DNA of 64,000 bases, taken from positions 248,001 through 312,000 of the forward strand of contig NZ_JAJJNF010000004.1 of NCBI RefSeq assembly GCF_021245805.1. Reading direction: 5' to 3'. This DNA comes from Mangrovimonas futianensis. Its GTDB lineage: Bacteria > Bacteroidota > Bacteroidia > Flavobacteriales > Flavobacteriaceae. Numbering within the stretch: position 1 is the stretch's first letter; every line of letters starts with the position of its first letter. Of the stretch, positions 27,114-35,821 are shown piece after piece. The notes beneath the pieces were generated by a model. That model saw only the letters and a list, made by a program, of their open reading frames with translations, made no database searches and was not told where the DNA came from. The position numbers and the translations under genes are program-made.

Positions 27114-29336
27114 TTATTCTAAATAAAAACTCGTATTAAACTTAAATTCTGAGTTTGGGGCAATAGCAATTTCAAATTCTCCCGGTTCCACCCCAAAAAT
27201 CATGTCGCTGTTATAAAATTTCAAATCCTCAATAGAAATTGAAAAAGACACTTTTTTACTTTCACCCTTTTTCAAGAATATTTTTTCAAAACCTTTTAAT
27301 TCTTTCACAGGTCGGGTGACACTTCCTACTTTGTCATGAATATATAACTGCACAATTTCATGCCCATCCATATTTCCTGAATTAGTAATGGTTACTGAAG
27401 CCTCCAAAGTGCCATTAGCATCTAAGGTCTTGGAAGACAATGTGAGATTCGAATATGTAAATTGAGTGTAACTCAACCCATATCCAAATGAGAATAAAGG
27501 TGAATTTGGCACATCGATATAATTACTTTTATAATCTTCCTTAGGATTAGTCTCAGGAATTGGCCTTCCCGTATTTTTCATGTTGTAATAAATAGGCACT
27601 TGACCCACATTTCTGGGAAACGTCACCGTTAGTTTTCCTGATGGGTTCACTTCACCAAATAATAAATCTGCAGTTGCTGCACCACCCATGGTACCTGGAA
27701 ACCAAACTTCTAATATGGCATCAACCAATCCTACTTCTTCAGAAAGATTTAATGGACGTCCATTCATGATCACCAAGGTGATTTTTTTATTAGGATTGGC
27801 TTCTCTAATTTTCTTAATAAGCTTAGGTTGTAATCCAGGAATTTTCAAGTTGGTTCTTGAAGCCGCTTCCCCACTCATATGATGCCCTTCACCCATTACC
27901 AGAACAATTTCTTCTGCTTGTTTTGAAACTGAAATAGCTTCAGCAAAACCTGATTCATCATCCTTTAAAATATCGCAACCTTTGGCATACAAAATTTGAT
28001 TGGACTTGAGGTATTCTGAAATGCCCTCAAAGACGCTGACTGCCTTCCCCTGCCTATCACCTTTGGCTGCCCAATTTCCTAGAATATCATATTCATCTTT
28101 GACTAAGGGTCCTATAAAAGCTATTTTATTTGTGCTTTTTGAAAGCGGTAAGGCTTCCCTATTGTTTTGTAGTAATACCGAAGATGCCGCTGCGATCTCT
28201 CTGGCTTTAGCTAAAAACTCCGGTTTATATTTAGTAGTGTTTTCTCGTTCTTCATTAATGTATCTGTAGGGATCTTCAAATAATCCCAATTTGTATTTAG
28301 CTAATAGAATTCTTCTACAAGCATCATCGACATAACGCTCAGGAACTTGGCCTTCCTCGACAAGATCTTTTAAAAAATGATGGTACAATTTACCCACCAT
28401 ATCCATATCTACTCCTGCATTCATACCAATTCTAGCGGCGTCAATACTATCCTTGGCAAACCCGTGAGGAACTAGCTCATTAATAGATGTATAATCTGAA
28501 ACTACGAATCCTTTAAAATTCCATTCATCACGCAGGATATCTCGTAAGGTGAATTTATTCCCAGAAGTCGGCACCCCATTTAACTCATTAAATGCAGACA
28601 TGAACGTTTCCACTCCAGCATCTACTGTAGCCTTGAAAGGGGGCAAATACACATTTCGTAATTCCCCTTCACCCATATTGACTGTGTGATAATCGCGGCC
28701 TGCTTGAGCTGCCCCGTACGCTACATAATGTTTAGCACAAGCCAAAATCGTATTAGGCTGCGATAAGTCGTCACCCTGGAATCCTTTAACATAGGCTTTT
28801 GCTATTTGACTACCTAGGTACACATCTTCACCTGCACCTTCTGAAATGCGCCCCCAGCGCGGTTCTCTAGAAATATCCACCATGGGCGCAAAGGTCCAAT
28901 GCAAACCCTCCGCCGAGGCTTCTTCGGCAGCAATACGCGAACTTTCTTCAACCATATTCAAATCCCAACTACATGACATTCCTAAATTGATTGGAAAAAT
29001 GGTTCGGTGACCATGAATCACATCATAACCAAACAACAACGGGATACCAAGTCTGGATTCTTCAATAGCAATTTTCTGTAAGTCTCTTGTGCCTTTGACC
29101 GTAAATGCATTCAGCATAGCACCCAAATTGCCTTCACGGATGTATCTACCATTGTCTGTTCCTACGATAGGCCCCGTTTGATCCCAACTTCCACTATACA
29201 TTACCGTCTGACCAATCTTTTCCTGAAGGGTCATAAGCTTCATTAAGGAATCGACTTTTGCTTCATAGTTTTGGGACCAAGAGATAATTCCCGTCAGAAA
29301 ACAAATTAAAAAGGTCGTATGCTTAAGCTGATTCAT
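27114..29336 (-). CDS. GH3 beta-glucosidase (BglX type), periplasmic
   Basis: The 740-residue protein has a signal peptide (1-21) and the three-domain GH3 layout: TIM barrel with YDVIHGHRTIFP and the nucleophile Asp281 in FVVSDY, an alpha/beta sandwich with the acid/base region SGEAASR, and an FN3-like C-terminal domain (about 640-735). It should release glucose from the non-reducing end of oligosaccharides. In Bacteroides thetaiotaomicron, a GH3 beside GH144 and SusCD genes (BT_3567) is a beta-1,2-glucosidase, and the same context applies here. A second, lipoprotein GH3 is encoded at 31341-33668. The gap to the GH43-like gene is six bases. Confidence 0.92.
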   Translation of the reverse strand: MNQLKHTTFLICFLTGIISWSQNYEAKVDSLMKLMTLQEKIGQTVMYSGSWDQTGPIVGTDNGRYIREGNLGAMLNAFTVKGTRDLQKIAIEESRLGIPLLFGYDVIHGHRTIFPINLGMSCSWDLNMVEESSRIAAEEASAEGLHWTFAPMVDISREPRWGRISEGAGEDVYLGSQIAKAYVKGFQGDDLSQPNTILACAKHYVAYGAAQAGRDYHTVNMGEGELRNVYLPPFKATVDAGVETFMSAFNELNGVPTSGNKFTLRDILRDEWNFKGFVVSDYTSINELVPHGFAKDSIDAARIGMNAGVDMDMVGKLYHHFLKDLVEEGQVPERYVDDACRRILLAKYKLGLFEDPYRYINEERENTTKYKPEFLAKAREIAAASSVLLQNNREALPLSKSTNKIAFIGPLVKDEYDILGNWAAKGDRQGKAVSVFEGISEYLKSNQILYAKGCDILKDDESGFAEAISVSKQAEEIVLVMGEGHHMSGEAASRTNLKIPGLQPKLIKKIREANPNKKITLVIMNGRPLNLSEEVGLVDAILEVWFPGTMGGAATADLLFGEVNPSGKLTVTFPRNVGQVPIYYNMKNTGRPIPETNPKEDYKSNYIDVPNSPLFSFGYGLSYTQFTYSNLTLSSKTLDANGTLEASVTITNSGNMDGHEIVQLYIHDKVGSVTRPVKELKGFEKIFLKKGESKKVSFSISIEDLKFYNSDMIFGVEPGEFEIAIAPNSEFKFNTSFYLE

Positions 29337-29342
29337 ATCAAT

Positions 29343-31259
29343 CTATTTTGCTTTAATTATTTTGGTTCGTTCTGAAATGCCGCTTTCATTAAAAGCTTCG
29401 ATAGTGAAAAAATACTCGGTATCTTTATCCATACCTCGGAAATCGTAAAAATCCTCTTCATAAACCATGATGCTGTTATATAACTTATCGGGAGCAATTC
29501 CATAATAGATGTTATACCCTATTGCTTGTCCTTGCTTTTTCCAAGTAATCATAGCATTTCGCGAATCTTGCTGGCTTCTATCAACCTTAAAACCAGAAAC
29601 TGATTTTGGCTTTTCTGATAACCCTTTTCCAAAAACTCTGAAATCAGACACTGCAAATAATCCAGAAGCATTATGAATATTTACCATCTTGATATAACGT
29701 GCTTGTTTAGATTTTGTTAGCTGCACATAATCATGTGGCACATCTTTATCATTCCTAGATTTATCAACTACCAAAGTCCAATTTTCAGCATCATTTGACA
29801 TGAATATTTGATATTGGTAATAGATATCCATCGCTTTATTGAATTGCGTTGCCTTATGGTCTGCGTAGTTAATTTGAAGCGCCTTTATTTCCATGATTTT
29901 GCCCAAATCAACCTGAAGCCACTCACCTTTATCTCCTGTTTTTGCTGACCAGTAGGTTTGAATGTTTTCATCTGTTAGATTTGAAGCTCCATAACAGATT
30001 CTTTCATAAACCTTTTCTCCTCCATGATCCATTCTGTTTGTCTCCACATCCTGACATGCTTCAAATGAAGAAACAGTCACAGGTTTTTTATAGGATAGTA
30101 ACATCCAGCCTGAGGAAGCTCCCTTTGAATGATCTCTGCTTTCAGTTGGAAGCAGAATTGGAAAATCACCATAAGACGTAATAGAATACATCACATCATC
30201 TTTATCAAAACCAGCAGGAAACATATCAATTCTTCTTTCAAAACGATCTTTAACTGATATTTTACATGTTCCTGTATTCCAATAGTTACCGTAGTTATCA
30301 GCAAAAGTATTTCCGTGACCTGCTCCAACTACAAAGCCCCCTGGCTTATAGGACATGGGATTGTGTTTTTGATACTCAAACGGTCCTAATGGATGATCTC
30401 CAACATGAACACCGTTGGCATACCCCTTAAATTCAGTTCCTGGAGCACCATATTGCATATAATATTTACCGTTGTGCTTAGTCATCCAAGCACCTTCAAT
30501 AAAATTACCCCAAGGTGCAGGCTCCATATCATTATTGGGGCCAAAACGTTCCCAGCCATGTTCTGAAGGCTCTAGACCGACAACTTCCCTTATTTCCCCG
30601 TATGCTTTCTGAATATCATCAACTTCGGTCGCTTGATATAAGGTTTCATAATCTGCTTGATCTCCTTTAGGCAACCACGTATTATAATCTACTTCAACAC
30701 CCACAAGTGGCAATTTTCCACTTGAACCATAATACATATAAACTTTACCATCATCATCCTGAAAAATAGCCGGGTCCCAAGTGGGAAGCATTGCTGTATT
30801 AACATGTCTTGTCCATCGTCCAGATTTTGGATCGGCCGTTTTCCAGACTGGGTGATCTCTTTTCCAAGTAGAACCTACGTAAAACAACGTATCATTCACC
30901 ACCCAAGCCGCAGGAGCACATTGGTCATCTTCTCTAGGATTTCTTTGAAAACTGTCATAAACGAAATTCCAATCAGACATATCTTTACTCCAAAAAAATC
31001 CCGCTTGATTGGTAGCAAATAAATAATAATCACCTTTATAGGTAATAATGACAGGGTCTGCGCTTGATCTGCGAGACACAGGAATATTATTATGATTTTC
31101 AGTCACATAATTGTAGCCAATATTTATTGGGTTACAATAAGTTGTTGCAGGAATATTAGGATCAAACCACTCCGTTTTCCCGTTGGTCTGAGAGACCAAC
31201 TTAATTGGAATGGATACCATTACTATTAGAATAAACAATAAAAACTTGATCCTATTCAT
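29343..31259 (-). CDS. GH43-like protein with discoidin and FN3-like domains (copy 2)
   Basis: The 638-residue protein has the same order of domains as the copy at 17276-19129: propeller, discoidin (about 410-540) and FN3-like (about 545-635). The triad is Asp68 in SSADPVI, Asp161 in WDPAIFQDDDGKVYMYYG and Glu254 in FIEGAWMTKHNGKYY. It has a plain signal peptide (about 1-24) where copy 1 has a lipobox, so the two probably act in different places. Copy 2 has about 20 extra residues between the second and third catalytic blocks. The sugar specificity is unknown. It lies between two GH3 genes. Confidence 0.82.
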   Translation of the reverse strand: MNRIKFLLFILIVMVSIPIKLVSQTNGKTEWFDPNIPATTYCNPINIGYNYVTENHNNIPVSRRSSADPVIITYKGDYYLFATNQAGFFWSKDMSDWNFVYDSFQRNPREDDQCAPAAWVVNDTLFYVGSTWKRDHPVWKTADPKSGRWTRHVNTAMLPTWDPAIFQDDDGKVYMYYGSSGKLPLVGVEVDYNTWLPKGDQADYETLYQATEVDDIQKAYGEIREVVGLEPSEHGWERFGPNNDMEPAPWGNFIEGAWMTKHNGKYYMQYGAPGTEFKGYANGVHVGDHPLGPFEYQKHNPMSYKPGGFVVGAGHGNTFADNYGNYWNTGTCKISVKDRFERRIDMFPAGFDKDDVMYSITSYGDFPILLPTESRDHSKGASSGWMLLSYKKPVTVSSFEACQDVETNRMDHGGEKVYERICYGASNLTDENIQTYWSAKTGDKGEWLQVDLGKIMEIKALQINYADHKATQFNKAMDIYYQYQIFMSNDAENWTLVVDKSRNDKDVPHDYVQLTKSKQARYIKMVNIHNASGLFAVSDFRVFGKGLSEKPKSVSGFKVDRSQQDSRNAMITWKKQGQAIGYNIYYGIAPDKLYNSIMVYEEDFYDFRGMDKDTEYFFTIEAFNESGISERTKIIKAK

Positions 31260-31340
31260 GCTTATACATTTTCTTTAAACACCAATGACAAAATCTTCAT
31301 GCAGCCATGAATTTATTAAGTCATTATTTGTCTTAAGTTT

Positions 31341-33668
31341 TTAGTTTTTTAATTCAAATTCTCTCATCATTTCAGTCGCTGAATCGGTGCCAACAAAAAC
31401 TTGGAAAGCACCTGGTTCTGCAACAAAATTCAAATCGTAATTATAGAATTTTAGATCCTCTTCTGTTATATCAAAGGTCACCCTTTTAGTTTCTCCTTTT
31501 TTAAGGTCTATTTTCTTGAATCCCTTCAACTCTTTAACTGGTCTGGTAACAGAACCTACAACATCCCTGATGTAGAGTTGAACCACTTCCTTACCGTCAT
31601 AATTTCCCACATTGGTTACATCAACTGCAACTTCAATACTTCCATCGGCATTCATGGTATTTGCACTCAGACTGTAATTGGAATAATCAAACTTGGTGTA
31701 GCTTAAACCATATCCAAATGGATATAGAGGTTCATTTCTAACATCTAAATAATTACTTCTGAATTTTTCAAACCTTCCTTCCTTATTCGAAAGAGGTCGA
31801 CCTGTATTCTTATGATTATAAAAAATAGGAACTTGTCCCACATTCATAGGGAAAGTGGATGTCAATTTTCCGGATGGATTCACATCTCCAAATAAGACGT
31901 CGGCTATGGACAAACCGGCTTCGCTACCCGGGAACCAAACATTTAAAATAGCTGGTACCGTTTTATTTTCTTCTACAATAGCCAAAGGTCTTCCTGTAAA
32001 TAAAACCACCACCACTGGTTTCCCAGTCTCCAACAAGGCGCTTAATAAATCCTTTTGGGCTTGCGGAATTTGAAGTTTGGAAACGCTGCTACTTTCTCCA
32101 CTTAACTCGGCTGTTTCTCCTATCGCAGCTACAATAACATCAGATTTAGAAGCAACCATCAGGGCCTCATCTATTAATTGTTTATCACTTTTATCATCCC
32201 TTGGTATTTCCTTACCAAACATGGTGATACGTTTCTCAAAATCTAAATCAAAATCTACATTACTTCCCTTGGCATAAAGAATATTTACTTGGTCTCCTAC
32301 TGCTTGTTTTAAACCATCCAATACAGTAATAGACTTTTCTTGTTTAGTAGCCACACTCCAGGTTCCTGCCATATTAACAGCTGTATTTGCTAAAGGACCA
32401 ACCAAAGCAATAGTTCCTGACTTTTTAAGAGGCAACAGTTGATTTTCATTTTTCAGCAACACCATAGATTCAGCTCCAACTTTTCTAGCAAAAGCCCTAT
32501 GTTCTTCAGAGAAAACCTCGGTCTTGGCACGCTCTACATCACAATATTTATAAGGGTCATCAAAAAGGCCTAGTTTGTATTTGGCGGTTAAAATTCTTTT
32601 AACAGCTGTATCAATATCATTCATTGTCACCTTCTCTTCGTCCAATGACTTTTTTAAAGTGCCTGATAAACCCTCACCAACCATATCCATATCAATCCCA
32701 GCCTTTAGTGCTAAGGCAGAAACGTCTTGAAGATCACCCATTCCATGAGCAATCATTTCAGGAATCCCGGTGTAATCTGTAACTACAAAGCCATCAAATC
32801 CCCATTGATCTCTCAATAAGTCAGTCATCAGCCACTTGTTACCAGTTGCTGGTATCCCATCTACTTCATTAAAGGATGCCATTACCGATCCTACTCCAGC
32901 TTCAACTGCAGCTTGATAAGGATATAAGTATTCGTTAAACATTCGGTATTTACTCATATCTACCGTGTTATAGTCCCTACCAGCCTCTGGCGCTCCATAT
33001 AATGCAAAATGCTTCACACAGGCCATCATAGTATTGTTTTGGGTTAGGTCATCACCTTGATAACCTTCTACCATAGCTTTTGCTATTTCTCCACCTAAAA
33101 AGGGATCTTCTCCATTTCCTTCTGAAATTCTACCCCAGCGTGGATCTCTTGAAATATCCACCATAGGCGAAAACGTCCAGTTGATACCATCGGCAGTAGC
33201 TTCCTGAGCTGCAATTTGTGCTGTTCTCTTTATCATTTCCATGTCCCAAGTACAAGACAAACCAAGGGGAATTGGAAAGGTAGATTCATAGCCATGAATA
33301 ACATCCATACCAAAAAGTAAAGGGATTTTAAGACGGCTTTTCTCAACTGCTATTCGCTGTACTTCCTTAATTTTTTCTACGGTTTTTATATTGAATAACC
33401 CCCCTACTTTTCCTTCTTCTATCTTTTGGGCTATGTTAGAGCTTTGCGCTTGTCCCGTAGTTATATCTCCAGAAGATGGTAAGTTTAATTGGCCTAATTT
33501 CTCATCCAAAGTCATCAACCCCAAAATGGAATCCACTTGAGCCTCAAATGGGTTTTCGGTATTGGAATTAGACAACTTTGTTTTGTTGGAAGCTTCTTGA
33601 TTACAGGACATCATTGAAAAAATAAGTAATCCTGCAGTAAGGGTTTTTAGTTTCGTCATTGTACTCAT
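31341..33668 (-). CDS. GH3 beta-glucosidase lipoprotein
   Basis: The 775-residue GH3 enzyme has lipobox SMMSC (Cys22) and therefore should be membrane-anchored, unlike the second GH3 of this locus. Key features are MDVIHGYESTFP, SPMVDISRDPRWGR, nucleophile Asp298 in FVVTDY, the SGESSS acid/base region and a C-terminal FN3-like domain (GKEVVQLYIRDVVGS). The nucleophile motif has Tyr after Asp, where many GH3 enzymes have Trp; both GH3 proteins here share this. Its start overlaps the esterase gene by four bases, so it is translationally coupled to it. A beta-1,2-glucosidase or sophorose-releasing partner role is inferred from the neighbouring GH144 genes. Confidence 0.92.
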   Translation of the reverse strand: MSTMTKLKTLTAGLLIFSMMSCNQEASNKTKLSNSNTENPFEAQVDSILGLMTLDEKLGQLNLPSSGDITTGQAQSSNIAQKIEEGKVGGLFNIKTVEKIKEVQRIAVEKSRLKIPLLFGMDVIHGYESTFPIPLGLSCTWDMEMIKRTAQIAAQEATADGINWTFSPMVDISRDPRWGRISEGNGEDPFLGGEIAKAMVEGYQGDDLTQNNTMMACVKHFALYGAPEAGRDYNTVDMSKYRMFNEYLYPYQAAVEAGVGSVMASFNEVDGIPATGNKWLMTDLLRDQWGFDGFVVTDYTGIPEMIAHGMGDLQDVSALALKAGIDMDMVGEGLSGTLKKSLDEEKVTMNDIDTAVKRILTAKYKLGLFDDPYKYCDVERAKTEVFSEEHRAFARKVGAESMVLLKNENQLLPLKKSGTIALVGPLANTAVNMAGTWSVATKQEKSITVLDGLKQAVGDQVNILYAKGSNVDFDLDFEKRITMFGKEIPRDDKSDKQLIDEALMVASKSDVIVAAIGETAELSGESSSVSKLQIPQAQKDLLSALLETGKPVVVVLFTGRPLAIVEENKTVPAILNVWFPGSEAGLSIADVLFGDVNPSGKLTSTFPMNVGQVPIFYNHKNTGRPLSNKEGRFEKFRSNYLDVRNEPLYPFGYGLSYTKFDYSNYSLSANTMNADGSIEVAVDVTNVGNYDGKEVVQLYIRDVVGSVTRPVKELKGFKKIDLKKGETKRVTFDITEEDLKFYNYDLNFVAEPGAFQVFVGTDSATEMMREFELKN

Positions 33669-34459
33669 TGTTCTAATATTTTCGATTTTGAAAAAAGCCA
33701 GGGCAATAAATTGGGTTCAGCAAATGTTGAATCCCAACTGTTATGATTTGCGTCTCCATATAAATTAAAATTTGGCTTTCCTCCATAACTTAATAGGGCT
33801 TGTACCATTTGGATGGAATGTTCAGGGGTAACCACATCATCTTTGGCTCCATGAAAAATCCACATCGGTAATTTGGTCGCATAATTTTCTGCCAATTCTG
33901 GATTTCCGCCTCCGCAGATAGCAAAAGCAGCAGCAAAGACATTAGGCTTTCTTGATAAAAGCTCAAAGGTCCCCATCCCTCCCATGGAGAGACCTCCAAG
34001 GTATATTTGATCTTTCTTAATGTAAGGTTTGGCTATGGTTTCTTCAAGTAATTTCATTACCAAATCCATGGCCTTGGTAGGTGCAGCATCCTTCGGAAAT
34101 GTCAATGTTAAAGGGTATGAACTCCTATCTACATTGGCATTGGCCCAATAGTCATCTTTAGGACATTGTGGAAAAATCACAATTGCCGGAAAGGAGTCTC
34201 TATTCTTTTCAGAAGCAAATAAACTACTGCCATGTACTAATTGTGATTGATTGTCATTACCTCGCTCTCCAGCGCCATGTAAAAACAACACTAACGGGTA
34301 TTGCCTACTCTCCTTAAAATCCTTGGGAAACATTATGCGATACATTAACGTATCATTTCCATTAATGAAATTTTCCTTTTGATATAATTCCTTTTGTGCG
34401 TGTCCCATTCCGTAAATCAATAGGATTGTCAGCACTAAATATTTCTTTATACTCACCAT
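33665..34459 (-). CDS. Secreted CE1/phospholipase-type esterase
   Basis: The 264-residue alpha/beta hydrolase has a signal peptide (about 1-21, GHAQ) and the motifs LFLHGAGERGND (oxyanion region), GGLSMGG with nucleophile Ser158, an FHGAKDD acid block and a late DANHNSWDSTF histidine. Proteins of this type in PULs are usually annotated as phospholipase/carboxylesterase or prolyl-oligopeptidase family and include feruloyl and acetyl esterases. It sits between the GH144 genes and a GH3 gene with a three-base gap upstream and a four-base overlap downstream, so it is expected to deacylate the same glycan. Confidence 0.85.
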   Translation of the reverse strand: MVSIKKYLVLTILLIYGMGHAQKELYQKENFINGNDTLMYRIMFPKDFKESRQYPLVLFLHGAGERGNDNQSQLVHGSSLFASEKNRDSFPAIVIFPQCPKDDYWANANVDRSSYPLTLTFPKDAAPTKAMDLVMKLLEETIAKPYIKKDQIYLGGLSMGGMGTFELLSRKPNVFAAAFAICGGGNPELAENYATKLPMWIFHGAKDDVVTPEHSIQMVQALLSYGGKPNFNLYGDANHNSWDSTFAEPNLLPWLFSKSKILEQ

Positions 34460-34462
34460 CTT

Positions 34463-35821
34463 TTAATATGTAAAACCTAAAATGTTTAATCCGTTTTGAA
34501 CATCTTCATTTGCCATAAACAAGTCCCATAAAAGTCCTGTTCTGTAATTTTCAATCATCACAATTTGAGGGCCTTGATCAATAGCTAAATAGGCATTAGC
34601 GACCCAGTAGTTGTAAGCAGGACTAAAGGCATCGTAAAAACCTGCAGGCCCCAAGAGTACATTTTCTTTACTGTAGAAGAAGTGCATCGCATTTAAGGAC
34701 TCCTCTGGTGTGTAGGGAATGGAGCTTATCGCTGCTGTCGGGGAAATGACTCCCGTATCATTCTCTGGTTCATGGGCACTATATCCTATAGATCCATCAC
34801 CATTTCTACTGTAACTAGCTGTCAGGCCCCAACAATTAGGACCATAATCCGTGTAATTATTAGGATTATCCACACAATAAGAATAATTGATTAGTGTATG
34901 ATTTCTATTTAAATCCCAATAATTGGCATATTGATCTGATAAATTTCTAGGGTCTAAGCCTAAATATGAGTAGTGTGCCCAAAATAAAGGTCCTGTTCCT
35001 GATCCGACATGATCTAAAACTAGAGGATACCCATATTGATTGGCAGAAGACACGATACCACCGTTACTAGCCCATCCTTCATGATAAACTTCGGGAGCAA
35101 TAGGATGATCGGGAGAAGCAGCACCAAGAATAAAGGCAATCAAGGTTTCATTATAACCCTTTAATTCCAAATTAATGGCGAACTCATGATTTGGGCTCCA
35201 GTGCCAGAATAATTTATTTTGACCTTGGGTATACCAATCCCATTCCACGCCTTTCCAAAGCATATCTGCTTGATCGGAAAGTGCGATTTCATCTGTAGAG
35301 CCTTCTTTAAAATACTCTTTGACACAAATCAAGCCTTGAACAAAGAATGCTGTTTCAACGATATCCCCTCCATCATCCAGATTACTGAAAGGTAAAGCAA
35401 ATCCTGTTGGTCCATCAATCCAATGAGACCAAGCTCCATGAAATCTATCGGCACCTTCATAAAAGTTTAAAATTTGCTGAAGTCTAGCTACGCCTTCTGA
35501 TCGTGTGATAAAACCACGCTCAATCCCCACTAATATGGCCATTAATCCAAATCCTGATCCTCCTGAAGTCACAACATTTTGATTTAGGGTAGGATTACTG
35601 GGGTGATATCTTTCTTTAGCCGCACCAGAATTAGATTCGGCATAATCCCAAAAGTATTTAAAGGTTTCCTCTTGAACCAAGTCCATGATTTCATCATTGG
35701 TCAAAGGATTTTCTTCAGGGTCTGGGTTTGGGTTAAAAGGGGGTTGATAACCTGGTCCATCATCATTATTACAACTGGTAATTAGAAGCAACAAACACCC
35801 AAAAATTAATCTCTTCATCAT
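34463..35821 (-). CDS. GH144-type beta-1,2-glucanase-like lipoprotein (copy 1)
   Basis: The 452-residue lipoprotein (Cys17, followed by acidic NNDDG, which favours surface export) consists of one Pfam Glycoamylase (PF10091) domain with an alpha/alpha barrel. Family blocks present are TSGGSGFGLMAILVG, DRFHGAWSHW, DDGGDIVETAF, VEWDWYTQG, WHWSPN, GYNETLI, GPLFWAHYSYLGLDP, ISPTAAISSIPYTPE and MIENYRTGLLWDLFM. Characterised members of this group (GH144, for example from Chitinophaga pinensis and Parabacteroides) cut beta-1,2-glucan or release sophorose, despite the glucoamylase name. It is one of three adjacent paralogues; start and stop codons overlap the next gene by four bases. Confidence 0.88.
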   Translation of the reverse strand: MMKRLIFGCLLLLITSCNNDDGPGYQPPFNPNPDPEENPLTNDEIMDLVQEETFKYFWDYAESNSGAAKERYHPSNPTLNQNVVTSGGSGFGLMAILVGIERGFITRSEGVARLQQILNFYEGADRFHGAWSHWIDGPTGFALPFSNLDDGGDIVETAFFVQGLICVKEYFKEGSTDEIALSDQADMLWKGVEWDWYTQGQNKLFWHWSPNHEFAINLELKGYNETLIAFILGAASPDHPIAPEVYHEGWASNGGIVSSANQYGYPLVLDHVGSGTGPLFWAHYSYLGLDPRNLSDQYANYWDLNRNHTLINYSYCVDNPNNYTDYGPNCWGLTASYSRNGDGSIGYSAHEPENDTGVISPTAAISSIPYTPEESLNAMHFFYSKENVLLGPAGFYDAFSPAYNYWVANAYLAIDQGPQIVMIENYRTGLLWDLFMANEDVQNGLNILGFTY

